Part shown: in pieces, positions 18,416 to 27,606 of the stretch
Numbering within the stretch: the first letter of the stretch is position 1
Layout: every line of letters starts with the position of its first letter
Source: a bacterium
Lineage (GTDB): Bacteria > Deinococcota > Deinococci > Deinococcales > Deinococcaceae
Assembly: GCA_021810505.1 (NCBI GenBank)
Contig: JAJZIR010000001.1
Span: 62,001-126,000, forward strand
Length of the DNA stretch: 64,000 nt
Direction of reading: 5' to 3'
The notes under the pieces: generated by a model
What the model was told of the DNA's origin: nothing
The model's input: only the letters and a program-made list of their open reading frames with translations
Database searches by the model: none
Program-made: the position numbers and the translations under genes

Positions 18416-19648
18416 CTAAGGCGCGCGGTTGAGGTTGGCTACCAGGACTTGGTTACCGGTCAGGTCCACCTGCTGCACCGACACCAGGTAGCCACCCGCC
18501 AGGACCACGATCTGATAGCTCCCCGGGGTCAAGCTGCGCGACAGGCTGCCGTTTCCGATCCGGCCGATCGGGTGCCCGTTGGCGAAGACGGTCGCCCCGT
18601 TGACGTTGCTGAAGACCTGGAGAAGATCCCGCAGAGGATTCAGCTGCGCGTTCACCGTGGTCAGGCCGGGAACGATCTCGACCTGGCGATTGAAGGTCTG
18701 GTAACCCGCCCTGCTCACGCTGAGCCGGTAGCTGCCAGCAGTCAGCTGGTGCACGGTCAAGGGAGTCTGCCCCAGCGGGTTGCCGTCCAAATCGACCTCG
18801 GCTCCGGGCACGTTGCTGGTGACCAGCAGGTCGCCTTGTTGGATCCGCCGGGCCAAAGTCACGCTGAGGGTGTCGATCTGGCCCCTGGCGACGAAGGCGC
18901 TGGTCTGCTCGGGATAGTATCCGGGGTCGCTGAAGCGGACCTGGTGGGCGCCCGGCCTCACCGGGAGATCGAGCGGGGTGCGGCCGACCAGCTGGTTGTC
19001 GACGAAGACGAAGGCGCCGCTAGGGTTGCTGCGCAGCTGCAGCGTGCCGGTCTGGGGTCTAGGGTGGGGGTTGGCCACTTGATAGTAAGCCACTGCGCTC
19101 ACCCAGGAGGCCTGCGGGACAGGATGGACCGCGATCGAGAGCGCGTGAGCCAGGCCGCTTTCCCCGCGCACGCGCACCCGAGCGAAGCCCTGCCCCTGGA
19201 ACTGAGCGATCTGCCCGAGCTGGAGTGGTACCCGGCTAGCGATAGCCAGCACCCGGTTCAAGCCGAAGGGGCCAGTGACGGTAAAGTTGAAGGGATCGCC
19301 GGGCCCCGGAAATACTCGTGTCGTACCAGCGCTGAGATAGTTCCCGCCGTTGGAGTAGTGGTTGGGCAGGATCAGATCGATGCGGCCGTGTGGTCCGATA
19401 TTGAACAGGTAGACGTAGGAGTTCTGAGTGACGTGCACGAAGATGTGGATGGGGTTGCCCGGGTAATAGCCGGGCGCGCCCAGGCCACTGGGGGCCTTGC
19501 CGACCCAGACCCGTACTCCGACCTGGGCCGGTACCGGGTTGACGATGATGCTCTCGGGACTGATCACCGAGCGCGCCCGGGCGACCCAAGTTAGCGGCAG
19601 CAGGACGATAGCCAGCAGGGTGATGAGCCAGTATCTCTTGGTGTACAT
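18416..19648 (-). CDS. Secreted DUF4384/PEGA-domain protein
   Basis: The 410-residue protein begins with MYTKRYWLITLLAIVLLPL, a signal peptide or anchor. Residues about 40-190 match the DUF4384 type (IHIFVHVTQNSYVYLFNIGPHGRIDLILPN). After a spacer come three PEGA repeats (about 210-280, 285-345, 345-410), each with a GxxVxxxxxxxGxTPL core and GxYxxxxxxxGY end; such domains are linked to S-layer and envelope surfaces. AGGAGG lies five bases before the ATG at 19648; the nine upstream in-frame codons are not needed. Its role is unproven, but surface location is likely. Confidence 0.85.
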   Translation of the reverse strand: MYTKRYWLITLLAIVLLPLTWVARARSVISPESIIVNPVPAQVGVRVWVGKAPSGLGAPGYYPGNPIHIFVHVTQNSYVYLFNIGPHGRIDLILPNHYSNGGNYLSAGTTRVFPGPGDPFNFTVTGPFGLNRVLAIASRVPLQLGQIAQFQGQGFARVRVRGESGLAHALSIAVHPVPQASWVSAVAYYQVANPHPRPQTGTLQLRSNPSGAFVFVDNQLVGRTPLDLPVRPGAHQVRFSDPGYYPEQTSAFVARGQIDTLSVTLARRIQQGDLLVTSNVPGAEVDLDGNPLGQTPLTVHQLTAGSYRLSVSRAGYQTFNRQVEIVPGLTTVNAQLNPLRDLLQVFSNVNGATVFANGHPIGRIGNGSLSRSLTPGSYQIVVLAGGYLVSVQQVDLTGNQVLVANLNRAP

Positions 19649-19744
19649 GTGCTCCTCCTGAAAACACGGTAGCAATCCAGGCTGCTCGCCGCGTGAGAGC
19701 GGGACGCGCTGTCCTTCAGGGGGAATCAGCTCCCAGTCAGCGAC

Positions 19745-20341
19745 TCAGAGCAACCCGCAGAGCTTTCCACCGGAGACTAGCGCTCTGCGCTCGAGCTCGG
19801 AGCTCAGCTGAGGGTCTAGGGCTCCGGGCTCGCCGGCCAAAACCAGTACCGGCCGGGCTTCTAGAGCGATTTCCCCACCGCTCTCCTCCATGCGCGCCTC
19901 GACGCTTTCGGGAGTCCAATCCAGGTCCCAGAGCTGCTTGATGGCGACCGGCAACTCCCAGCCCGGTGAACCCAGTTGGCAGCTGACCGCAAAGGTCTGG
20001 CCCGGCCTGCGCAGGTGGACCGGACCGCGCAGGCCGAGGCGCCGCAGCGCCAGGTAGAGCGCGCTCAGCGTATCGTCCAAAAAATAGCAGTGGTGGAGGA
20101 GCTGCTGTGCCTCGGCGCAGGCCATAAAAAAAGCCCGCTCGTCAAAGACCGCCTTCCGGTGCCGAGCAAAACACTGCGAGAGCTGGTGGGGGAGGCCGTT
20201 GGTCCGGTAGAAGTCCTCCTCGAAGCTGCTAAGCAGGACCAAGCCAGCGCTTAGGCGGTCGGGGTGGCGGGCCAGCCGCTGGCTCTCCTCTCCGACTTGG
20301 TTCGCGGGGTAGGCGAGAGCTTCGTCGATACGGCACAACAA
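19745..20341 (-). CDS. Uncharacterised protein following ftsH
   Basis: The 198-residue frame begins with TTG directly after the ftsH stop codon (no gap; a second TTG follows at once), and an AGGTGGGG stretch lies just before, so it is probably read together with ftsH. The protein is soluble-looking, with no signal peptide or membrane segment, an N-terminal helical part and a C-terminal alpha/beta part, and several scattered Cys. I recognise no family. Co-transcription with a membrane protease suggests a link to protein quality control, but this is only context. Confidence 0.65.
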   Translation of the reverse strand: MLCRIDEALAYPANQVGEESQRLARHPDRLSAGLVLLSSFEEDFYRTNGLPHQLSQCFARHRKAVFDERAFFMACAEAQQLLHHCYFLDDTLSALYLALRRLGLRGPVHLRRPGQTFAVSCQLGSPGWELPVAIKQLWDLDWTPESVEARMEESGGEIALEARPVLVLAGEPGALDPQLSSELERRALVSGGKLCGLL

Positions 20342-22234
20342 CTAGGCCCCACCTGGCCTCAGCAGCCCGCCGATTCCCGGAACGTCCTCGTCATCCGAGC
20401 CGCTCTCCTGGCTCCCAGAGGAGGTTGAAGCTTCAGCCAACGTCCCACCCTTGAGCAGGATACGGAATTCGTCTCCGGTGAGCGTCTCGCGGCTGATCAG
20501 GATCTCGACGACGCGGTGTAGGTCATGCTCGCGGCCCTGCAGCAGCGAGCGCACCCGCTGGTACTGCTCATCCAGGATGCGCTTGACTTCGGCATCGATC
20601 CGCTGGGCGGTCAGCTCGCTGTAGGCCGAGCGGTCTCCACCTCCGCCCAGGTACCCCTCGCTCTCTGCTCCATTGGCGACTTTGCCCAGCTCCGGGCTCA
20701 TTCCCCACTCGGTGACCATCCTCCTGGCCACCCCGGTAGCTTTCTGGAAATCGGAAGAGGCGCCGGTAGTGATCTCTCCATAGACCACTTCCTCGGAAGC
20801 TTGACCAGCCAACGCCACCGCGATCATGTCCAACAGAACCCGCTCGCTGTAGTGCATGCGGTCTTCCGGGAGGGGCATCATGTAGCCGGCGGCGCGGCCT
20901 CTCGGGACCACGGTCAACTTGTGGACCCGATCGGCGAAGGGGAGCACCTCCGCTGCCAGCGCGTGCCCGACCTCGTGGTAGGCGGTGAGCTCCTTGTCTT
21001 TCTGGGAAATGACCCGGCTCTTGCGCTCCGGCCCCATGGTGACGCGGTCGGCGGCCTCATCCAGGTCGCGCATGGAGATGCGCTTGCGGCCTTCCCGAGC
21101 GGCTACCAGGGCGGCCTCGTTGAGCAGGTTCTCTAGGTCGGCTCCCACCATCCCGGCTGTCCGGCTGGCCAACACGTGCAGATCCACCCCCGGCTCCAGG
21201 GGTTTCTTGCGGGCGTGAATACGCAGGATCTGCTCCCTTCCCTTGATGTCCGGAGCGTCCACGATGATCTGCCGGTCGAAGCGGCCAGGTCGTAGCAGCG
21301 CAGGATCTAAGACATCCGGGCGATTGGTGGCGGCCAGGATGATCACATCGTGCTTGGTATCGAAGCCGTCCATCTCCACCAAGAGCTGGTTGAGGGTCTG
21401 TTCCCGCTCATCGTTGCCGCCCCCGATGTTGAGTCCACGGCGTCTCCCCACCGCGTCGATCTCATCGATGAAGATGATGCAGGGGGCCGCCTTCTTGGCC
21501 TGATCGAACAGGTCCCGGACTCGGGCGGCGCCCACGCCGACAAACATCTCGACGAAGTCGGAGCCGGAGATCGAGAAAAAGGGGACTTTGGCCTCGCCGG
21601 CCACAGCCTTGGCCAATAGAGTCTTCCCGCTTCCCGGAGGGCCAACTAGCAGCACTCCTCGGGGAATACGCGCTCCCAGGGCGTGAAAGCGTTCGGCGCT
21701 GCGCAGGAATTCCACTACTTCCGCCAGGTCGGCCTTGGCCTCATCGCAGCCGGCGATGTCAGCAAAAGTCAGCTTGACGCTTCCCTCGGCCATCACGTGC
21801 GCTCGCGACTTGCCGAAGCTCTGGGCCCCTGAATCTCCCGTGGAGCGGCTGCCCCTGGTCATGTAGTAGATCAAGACCAAGAGCAGGGCTACCGATGCGA
21901 CCGGTAGGATCAGATTAGTCCAGTCGAAGTTGTTGGCTGGAGCGATGCTGACGTTGACGCCTTCTTTGCTCAGCGCCTGCGGGTTGATGGTGGAGTCGTT
22001 GGACAGCGTGCTCAGGGAAAAGTTGCTGCCGTCTTGCAGCTGCCCTCGCACCGAGGTGACCCCACCGCTGGGGGTGAGAACTACCGAGGAGACCAGCTTT
22101 TTGGACAGGAGGGCGTCGAACTGGTTGATGCTCATTCCCTGGGGGGTGGAGCGCTGGATACCGAGACTGATCACGATGGCGACCCCGATCAGGACGAGCA
22201 GCACCCACCACAGATTGAGCCCGCGATACTTCAT
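20342..22234 (-). CDS. ftsH: ATP-dependent zinc metalloprotease FtsH
   Basis: FtsH pulls membrane and soluble proteins into a protease chamber. The 630-residue protein has two membrane segments (about 8-27 and 105-126) around a periplasmic domain, an AAA module with Walker A GPPGSGKT (198-205), Walker [16 protein letters not shown] and the second region of homology ([19 protein letters not shown]), and the zinc site HEVGH (HExGH; often HEAGH elsewhere). The C-terminal 30 residues are Ser/Gly/Asp-rich. It is divergent from dnaK across a 187-nt region holding a candidate heat-shock repressor site, which fits joint control. Confidence 0.97.
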   Translation of the reverse strand: MKYRGLNLWWVLLVLIGVAIVISLGIQRSTPQGMSINQFDALLSKKLVSSVVLTPSGGVTSVRGQLQDGSNFSLSTLSNDSTINPQALSKEGVNVSIAPANNFDWTNLILPVASVALLLVLIYYMTRGSRSTGDSGAQSFGKSRAHVMAEGSVKLTFADIAGCDEAKADLAEVVEFLRSAERFHALGARIPRGVLLVGPPGSGKTLLAKAVAGEAKVPFFSISGSDFVEMFVGVGAARVRDLFDQAKKAAPCIIFIDEIDAVGRRRGLNIGGGNDEREQTLNQLLVEMDGFDTKHDVIILAATNRPDVLDPALLRPGRFDRQIIVDAPDIKGREQILRIHARKKPLEPGVDLHVLASRTAGMVGADLENLLNEAALVAAREGRKRISMRDLDEAADRVTMGPERKSRVISQKDKELTAYHEVGHALAAEVLPFADRVHKLTVVPRGRAAGYMMPLPEDRMHYSERVLLDMIAVALAGQASEEVVYGEITTGASSDFQKATGVARRMVTEWGMSPELGKVANGAESEGYLGGGGDRSAYSELTAQRIDAEVKRILDEQYQRVRSLLQGREHDLHRVVEILISRETLTGDEFRILLKGGTLAEASTSSGSQESGSDDEDVPGIGGLLRPGGA

Positions 22235-22313
22235 GGCTCACTTTATCCCGAATGCCCCCAGGAACTCTGAGAGCTATGGTACCTTCAAGCTCTGTAGCTG
22301 TAATTCTACGAAA

Positions 22314-22334
22314 CTTGATAGTTATACACTCAAC
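22314..22334. promoter_or_regulatory. HAIR-like operator (HspR type) between ftsH and dnaK
   Basis: CTTGATA-N7-ACTCAAC matches the HspR consensus CTTGAGT-N7-ACTCAAG at 11 of 14 positions with the exact 7-nt spacer. It ends 4 bp before the dnaK -35 box. HspR is known to repress dnaK-type operons in Deinococcus and actinobacteria; no hspR gene is present in this window. Confidence 0.55.
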
Positions 22335-22338
22335 TCTG

Positions 22339-22368
22339 TTGACAACTGATTGCTGAATTCGCTAAGAT
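22339..22368 (+). promoter_or_regulatory. dnaK promoter
   Basis: TTGACA (22339-22344) and TAAGAT (22363-22368) with an 18-nt spacer form a near-consensus vegetative promoter, 53 nt before the dnaK ATG. No CIRCE element is seen. Confidence 0.75.
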
Positions 22369-22421
22369 CGGAGTGCGTGGGGCCTACCGCTTAGTGGGCC
22401 CGGGAACGGATAGGAGTCATC

Positions 22422-24302
22422 ATGCCGAGAGCTGTAGGAATCGATCTGGGAACCACCAACTCCGTCATCGCCGTGATGGAGGGAGGCCGCCCAGAGGTGA
22501 TCGTCAACAACGAGGGATCCAGGACTACCCCCAGCGTGGTCGCTTACAAGGGGGACGAACGCTTGGTGGGTCAGATCGCCAAGCGCCAGGCGGCCCTGAA
22601 CCCCGAATCTACTCTCTATGAGGTAAAGCGGCTGATCGGTCGCCGCTGGTCTGAGGTGGCAGATGAAGCCGCTCGGATGCCCTTCAAGGTCAGGCCCGGC
22701 CCGTCGGACGGCGTCCGCATCGAGGTGGCTGGTCGGGAGCTGGCTCCGGAGCAGGTGAGCGCCGAGGTGTTGAGGAAGCTGGCTTCCGACGCCAGCAGTA
22801 AGATCGGCACCCCCATCAAGGACGTCGTGATCACGGTGCCCGCCTACTTCGACAACTCGCAGCGAGAGGCTACCCGCCAGGCCGGTGAGATCGCCGGCCT
22901 CAACGTGCTCAGGGTGATCAACGAGCCGACTGCCGCAGCCTTGGCGTATGGGTTGGAGAAGAAAGGCAACGAGAAGGTACTGGTCTTCGACTTGGGCGGC
23001 GGTACTTTCGATGTGACCGTTCTGGAGTTGGGCGACGGTGTCTTCGAGGTCAAGTCGACTGCTGGGGACACCCATCTGGGTGGCTCGGACTTCGATCACC
23101 GGATCGTCGATTGGTTGGCTAAGGAGTTCGATTCCGAGCACTCCTTCGATCTTCGGAAAGACCCCCAGGCCCTGCAGCGCCTGATCGAGGCGGCAGAGAA
23201 GGCTAAGATCGAGCTTTCCAGCGCCTTGGAGACCACTATCAGCTTGCCTTTTATCACCTTCGATCCCAATACCCGCACTCCTTTGCACCTGGAGCGCAAG
23301 CTGACCAGGGCCAAGTTCGAAGAGCTGACCGCCGATCTCTTGCGCCGGGTCAGGGAACCAGTGCTGCAGGCACTGCGCGACGCTAAGCTCTCTGCTAGCG
23401 ATATCGATGAGGTCATCTTGGTCGGTGGTTCGACGAGGACCCCGGCAGTCAAGAAGATCGTGCGCGACCTGATGGGTAAGGAGCCCAACGAGTCGGTGAA
23501 CCCCGATGAGGCGGTGGCGCTGGGGGCGGCCGTGCAGGCCGGGATCATCTCCGGTGACAGCGCCCTGGGTGACATCGTCTTGGTCGATGTCACTCCCCTC
23601 ACCCTGGGGGTCGAGGTGAAGGGTGGGGTGGTCGCCCCCCTGATCACCAGGAACACCACCGTCCCGGCCAAGAAGACCGAGATCTTCACTACAGCCGAGA
23701 ACAACCAGCCCGCTGTGGACATCGTCGTGCTGCAGGGCGAACGGCCCATGGCGGCCGACAACAAGAGCCTGGGGCGTTTCAAGCTGGAGGGGATTCCGCC
23801 CATGCGCGCTGGGCAGCCCCAGATCGAGGTCACCTTCGACATAGATGCCAACGGTATCCTGCACGTGACCGCCCGCGAGAAGTCCAGCGGTAAGGAAGCC
23901 TCCATCCGCATCGAGAACACCACTACCCTGGACAAGGCGGAAGTCAACCGCATGGTCAAGGAGGCCGAGCAAAACGCCGAAGCCGACCGGCGGCAGCGCG
24001 AGAGCGTCGAGCGCAAGAATACCATCGATGCGCAGAGGGTGCGACTCCAGCAGATGGTCGAGGAGCGCCCCGGCTTGGCCGAGGACTTGCGCGCGCGGGT
24101 AGCCAGCTTGGGGGAGGAGGTCGGAAAGGCCCTGGGAGGTGATCCCAGCTCCGATCAGCTCGCCGAACTCGAGCGCAAGCTGCGGGACTTGACCGAAGAG
24201 GTCTCCAAGGTTCCGGCCGGCACGGCAGAAGCGGCTTCGGCTGGCCCCCAGCAGCCTTCGGATGAGGATGTGATCGACGCCGATTACAAGCCGGCCGACT
24301 GA
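22422..24302 (+). CDS. dnaK: Chaperone DnaK (Hsp70)
   Basis: DnaK binds and releases unfolded segments under ATP control with DnaJ and GrpE. The 626-residue protein starts with the nucleotide-binding signature GIDLGTTNSVIAVMEGG, has the phosphate loops FDLGGGTFDVT and VGGSTRTPAV, and a substrate-binding domain with the TPLTLGVE linker region. AGGAG lies five bases before the ATG at 22422. It heads the dnaK-grpE-dnaJ set, the gene order known from Thermus. The C-terminal tail ends in EDVIDADYKPAD, as in the family. Confidence 0.98.
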   Translation: MPRAVGIDLGTTNSVIAVMEGGRPEVIVNNEGSRTTPSVVAYKGDERLVGQIAKRQAALNPESTLYEVKRLIGRRWSEVADEAARMPFKVRPGPSDGVRIEVAGRELAPEQVSAEVLRKLASDASSKIGTPIKDVVITVPAYFDNSQREATRQAGEIAGLNVLRVINEPTAAALAYGLEKKGNEKVLVFDLGGGTFDVTVLELGDGVFEVKSTAGDTHLGGSDFDHRIVDWLAKEFDSEHSFDLRKDPQALQRLIEAAEKAKIELSSALETTISLPFITFDPNTRTPLHLERKLTRAKFEELTADLLRRVREPVLQALRDAKLSASDIDEVILVGGSTRTPAVKKIVRDLMGKEPNESVNPDEAVALGAAVQAGIISGDSALGDIVLVDVTPLTLGVEVKGGVVAPLITRNTTVPAKKTEIFTTAENNQPAVDIVVLQGERPMAADNKSLGRFKLEGIPPMRAGQPQIEVTFDIDANGILHVTAREKSSGKEASIRIENTTTLDKAEVNRMVKEAEQNAEADRRQRESVERKNTIDAQRVRLQQMVEERPGLAEDLRARVASLGEEVGKALGGDPSSDQLAELERKLRDLTEEVSKVPAGTAEAASAGPQQPSDEDVIDADYKPAD

Positions 24303-24326
24303 GTCCGGCGTCAGAGGAGGCCCCTA

Positions 24327-25016
24327 GTGGAACGCGATGACATCGCCGGAGAGCAGCTGTCTCCGGTGCAGGAAGAGCAGGGAAGTGCGGAGGGCAGGCC
24401 CTCCTTGAACGGTCAGGTCCCGCCGGAGGAACCCGCCGCCGAGGCGGTACGACCCCCCAGCGAGCCCGAGGGCGTTGCTGGGGAGGCGGACCAGTCTGCT
24501 CCGGACCGCTCCGGTGAAGGGGAAGGGAACATAGACCCCGCGGCGCTCGAGGAGGTGCGGCGGGTCTTGGAGGGCATCAGCCGTCTTCAGGAACTGGAGC
24601 GTGAGCTTAGCTCCTGGAAAGAGCGTTATGGGCGGCTGCAGGCGGATTTCGAGTCCTACCGCTTTCGGATGGGTAACGAGGTCGATGCGGCGCACGGCGC
24701 GGGCGTAGCCAAGGCCGCAGAGCAACTTCTGCCTGTCTTGGACGATCTCCGCCGGGCCATCGGGATCGGCAGCGAACACCCCGAGCAGCTGATCGCCGGC
24801 CTCAGGGGAGTGGAGAGCGCGCTCCTGTCCAGATTGGAGGCTTTGGGCCTTCAGGTGACCGGTAAGGTAGGGGAGCCCTTCGATCCAGAGCTGCACGAAG
24901 CATTGAGCGTAGTCCAGGGCGAGGAGGACAACACCATCGTGCAGGTGTACCAGCAGGGTGCCCTGCTGGCCGGCCGGTTGATCCGGCCAGCCCGGGTGGT
25001 CGTCTCCAAGCGCTGA
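24327..25016 (+). CDS. grpE: Nucleotide exchange factor GrpE
   Basis: GrpE speeds ADP release from DnaK and often acts as its thermal sensor. The 229-residue product has a long acidic, low-complexity N-terminus (about 75 residues), a helical coiled-coil stretch (ELERELSSWKERYGRLQADFESYR), and the C-terminal beta domain with GEPFDPELHEAL and the GRLIRPARVVVSK ending. The start is GTG at 24327 with AGAGGAGG about 8 nt upstream. It follows dnaK after 24 nt. The N-terminal extension is longer than in E. coli GrpE. Confidence 0.94.
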   Translation: MERDDIAGEQLSPVQEEQGSAEGRPSLNGQVPPEEPAAEAVRPPSEPEGVAGEADQSAPDRSGEGEGNIDPAALEEVRRVLEGISRLQELERELSSWKERYGRLQADFESYRFRMGNEVDAAHGAGVAKAAEQLLPVLDDLRRAIGIGSEHPEQLIAGLRGVESALLSRLEALGLQVTGKVGEPFDPELHEALSVVQGEEDNTIVQVYQQGALLAGRLIRPARVVVSKR

Positions 25017-25037
25017 GCTGGATCCCAGGAGGTGGGT

Positions 25038-25958
25038 ATGGCCTATCAGGACTACTACCGTATTCTCGGGGTGGACCGACAGGCCACCGCTGACGAGATC
25101 AAATCGGCCTATAGGCGTCTGGCCCGCAAACACCACCCAGATAAGGGGGGCAGCGAGGAGAAGTTCAAGGAGCTCAACGAGGCCTACGCGGTGCTGTCCG
25201 ACCCCAAGAAGCGCGGGCTTTACGACCAGTATGGAGCCAGCGGTCAGATCCCGCCGGATGCCGTGCGCGGCGGCTCCGTCGGTATCAACCCCGAAGATTT
25301 GGGCCAGTTCAGCGACTTCTTCAGGCAATTCTTCGGGGGAGGCCTGGGCGGGTTCGGCGGCGGCTTGGGAGACTTCAGCAGGATCGACCTGGGAAACCTG
25401 GGCGGCATGGGCCGGGGTAGCCGGGTGCGCGTCGGAGGCTTCGGGAACGCGGCTGGGGGGAGCGCCGTCTCTGCTCCGGTACAAGCTGAGTTCACCTTGC
25501 CGCTGTCCAAGGCTTTCCAGGGTGGGCGGCAGACCGTACGCCTGGCCGGTCAGACCGTGCAGCTGCAGATCCCCCCTGGGGTTCAAAGCGGCGCCCACTT
25601 CAGCGGCCGCTCCTCGAGCGGAAGCCCTATCGAGCTGACGCTCCGGGTCCAGGACGAGGATGGGTTGCACCTGGAGGGAGAAGATGTGTACAGCGCCGTC
25701 TCGATCCCGGTCGACGTCGCCGTCTTGGGTGGGGCACAGCCGGTGAAGACCCTGGAAGGGGTTGTCCAGGTGACGGTCCCTCCCGGCAGCGGGCCCGGCC
25801 GCAGGCTGCGCCTGCGCGGCCAGGGCTGGCCGCGCCCGGGCGGTGGGCGCGGGGACCAGATCGTGGAGCTGCAGGTTCAGATCCCTGACCGGATCACTCC
25901 CGAGGAGCGCCGCCTCTACCAGGCCCTGCGCGACCTGCGCTCGCGGGGCCGCCCGTGA
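25038..25958 (+). CDS. dnaJ: DnaJ-family co-chaperone without zinc finger (type B)
   Basis: The 306-residue protein has a J-domain (residues 1-70) with the DnaK-activating HPD motif in RKHHPDKGG, a Gly/Phe-rich stretch (about 95-135), and two C-terminal substrate-binding domains; the CxxCxGxG zinc repeats of type A DnaJ are absent. This is the architecture of Thermus DnaJ and E. coli CbpA. I use the ATG at 25038, with AGGAGG five bases upstream, rather than the GTG two codons earlier. Its stop overlaps the following small gene as GTGA. Confidence 0.95.
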   Translation: MAYQDYYRILGVDRQATADEIKSAYRRLARKHHPDKGGSEEKFKELNEAYAVLSDPKKRGLYDQYGASGQIPPDAVRGGSVGINPEDLGQFSDFFRQFFGGGLGGFGGGLGDFSRIDLGNLGGMGRGSRVRVGGFGNAAGGSAVSAPVQAEFTLPLSKAFQGGRQTVRLAGQTVQLQIPPGVQSGAHFSGRSSSGSPIELTLRVQDEDGLHLEGEDVYSAVSIPVDVAVLGGAQPVKTLEGVVQVTVPPGSGPGRRLRLRGQGWPRPGGGRGDQIVELQVQIPDRITPEERRLYQALRDLRSRGRP

Positions 25959-26314
25959 TCCGCGTCGAGCCGCAGGCCTTCTCCGACTGGCTGGCTGGGC
26001 TTCTGGAGGTCAACGGCCGCCTGTACCGCAGAGATGACCCCGGGCTGGGTCAGCTGAACCCCCAAGACGCCCTGGAAGACGTCGACCTCTACGTGCTCTC
26101 CGGGCACCTAGAAGCCCTGCGCTCCGAGACCATCGACGGCAGGAACTTAGAGGTTGCGGCCGACCTGGAACTTCTTTGCTCCAGCGAGGAGGAAGCCTGG
26201 TCCGGAATCCTCGCGTTTTACTGCGAGCGCGGCGCTCTCTGGATCGCTGTGGGAGAAGATGAGTACCTGATCTCCCCGGAGTTGGCCCGGCGGCTGCGCC
26301 TCCCGGGGCTCTAG
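25955..26314 (+). CDS. Uncharacterised 119-residue protein coupled to dnaJ
   Basis: The GTG start overlaps the dnaJ stop (GTGA), so expression should follow the chaperone genes. The product is acidic, soluble-looking, with no signal peptide, and I cannot assign it to a family. In Thermus the gene after dnaJ is dafA, a 78-residue DnaK-DnaJ assembly factor; this gene has that position but a larger product, and I see no clear similarity I can vouch for. It may be an unrelated local gene. Confidence 0.6.
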   Translation: MIRVEPQAFSDWLAGLLEVNGRLYRRDDPGLGQLNPQDALEDVDLYVLSGHLEALRSETIDGRNLEVAADLELLCSSEEEAWSGILAFYCERGALWIAVGEDEYLISPELARRLRLPGL

Positions 26315-26315
26315 G

Positions 26316-26456
26316 ATGCGGGTGCTCGGGCTGCTAATCCTGCTGCTACTGGGATACTGGATCTACCGCCGCTGGCCCAGGCTGCGCCGCCTCCTCGCTC
26401 CGTCGCTGCTGGCCGCTGCCGCTCAGCTGCGCCGCTTAGTTCCCAAGGAACCGTGA
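26316..26456 (+). CDS. 46-residue single-span membrane micro-protein
   Basis: After a TAG stop and one base, ATG opens a 46-codon frame: a hydrophobic N-terminal span (VLGLLILLLLGYWIY) followed by a basic, amphipathic C-terminus. Its stop overlaps the GTG of the glycosyltransferase gene (GTGA at 26453-26456). The tight fit on both sides and the membrane-span composition support a real gene. The likely location is the inner membrane with the Arg-rich end inside. It could anchor the adjacent glycosyltransferase, but this is inference. Confidence 0.55.
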   Translation: MRVLGLLILLLLGYWIYRRWPRLRRLLAPSLLAAAAQLRRLVPKEP

Positions 26457-27589
26457 GCGCGCCTCTGCCACCCCGCCGCATCCTGGTAGTCAGCCACGCC
26501 TGCGCGGCGCCGCTCAACCAGCGGCTCTACGCCGAGCTGGCCGATCAGGCCGGCTGGCAGGTGACCCTGTTGGTGCCGCGGCGCTGGAGGAGCGAGTACG
26601 GCGAGAGGCGCGCCAGGCGCGATCCCTACTACCAGGGTGCCTTGGAGCTGGTTCCGGTCTTGGGGAGCGGAAATATCCCGCTGCGCGCCTATCTGGCGGA
26701 TTGGGGGGCCCTGTTCCGGCGCGCTCGTCCGGATCTGCTCTACGTCCACCATGAGGCCTACGGGGTCGCCACGCTGCAGGCTTTCCTGGCGGCGCGGCGC
26801 GCGCGGGTCCCGGCCGCCTTCTACTCGGCCCAAAACCTCTTGAAGTCTTACCCACCGCCATTTCGCCAGGCTGAGGCCTGGGTATACCGCCAGGCCGCCC
26901 TGGCCCTGCCGGTATCCGCTTCGGTGGCCGAGGTCCTGCGGGCCAAGGGCTACCGGGGGGCCCTGGAGGTCTTGCCCCTGGCAGTAGACCTGCGCCTGTA
27001 CTGCCCAACCGCTTCCCAAGAGCGGGAGAGCGGGCCGCTGCACTTGGGCTACGTGGGGCGGCTGGTTCCGGAGAAAGGCGTCGACGTCCTCCTGCAAGCC
27101 TTGACCCTGCTCCAGGATGCCGTGCTCTGGGTGGTCGGCTCCGGCCCCGAGGAGGCAGCGCTGCGGAAGCTGGCTGCCCAACTGGGCTTAGGGGACCGAG
27201 TGCACTTCGTCGGGGCGGTTCCCCAAGACGCGGTTCCCTCCTGGATGCGCCGTTTCGACCTGCTGGTGCTCCCCTCGCGCTCGCTGCCCTCTTGGTCCGA
27301 GCAGTTCGGCCGCGTCCTGATCGAGGCGCTGGCCTGCGGGGTGCCGGTGATCGGGTCCAGCGCCGGGGAGATCCCCCACCTGATCGCCGCCACCGGCGGC
27401 GGCCTAACTTTTCCAGAAGGGGACGCCTCCGCTCTGGCCGCCCGCGCCGAAGAGCTGCGCGCTCCTCTGGAGCGCGCAGCTCTGTCTTCCGCCGGTCTAG
27501 CTTCGGTGCGCCGCGACTACAGCCAAGAAGTGGTCGCCTCGCGCCTAGCCTTGGCCCTAGAGGAGGCTATCCGGCGCGGCTCAGCCTGA
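26453..27589 (+). CDS. Glycosyltransferase, GT4 family
   Basis: The 378-residue product has the two-domain GT-B layout of family 4: an N-terminal acceptor domain and a C-terminal donor domain with LGYVGRLVPEKGVDVLLQAL, VVGSGPEEAALRKLA, and the EX7E-type segment in EQFGRVLIEALACGVPVIGSSAGEIPHLI. It probably transfers a sugar to a surface glycan or lipid; donor and acceptor cannot be inferred. GTG start overlaps the preceding micro-protein stop. It lies downstream of the chaperone run and is convergent with the BMP gene. Confidence 0.9.
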   Translation: MSAPLPPRRILVVSHACAAPLNQRLYAELADQAGWQVTLLVPRRWRSEYGERRARRDPYYQGALELVPVLGSGNIPLRAYLADWGALFRRARPDLLYVHHEAYGVATLQAFLAARRARVPAAFYSAQNLLKSYPPPFRQAEAWVYRQAALALPVSASVAEVLRAKGYRGALEVLPLAVDLRLYCPTASQERESGPLHLGYVGRLVPEKGVDVLLQALTLLQDAVLWVVGSGPEEAALRKLAAQLGLGDRVHFVGAVPQDAVPSWMRRFDLLVLPSRSLPSWSEQFGRVLIEALACGVPVIGSSAGEIPHLIAATGGGLTFPEGDASALAARAEELRAPLERAALSSAGLASVRRDYSQEVVASRLALALEEAIRRGSA

Positions 27590-27606
27590 AGCGCCGCACC
27601 TCCAGG

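Noticed and set aside
22261-22421. CIRCE element before dnaK
   Set aside because: No TTAGCACTC-N9-GAGTGCTAA; the HAIR-like site fits better.
22362-23972. 536-residue minus-strand frame opposite dnaK
   Set aside because: Complementary-strand shadow of dnaK caused by codon bias; no recognisable domain and no start context.
24324-25670. 448-residue minus-strand frame opposite grpE and dnaJ
   Set aside because: Shadow of two real genes; no motif.
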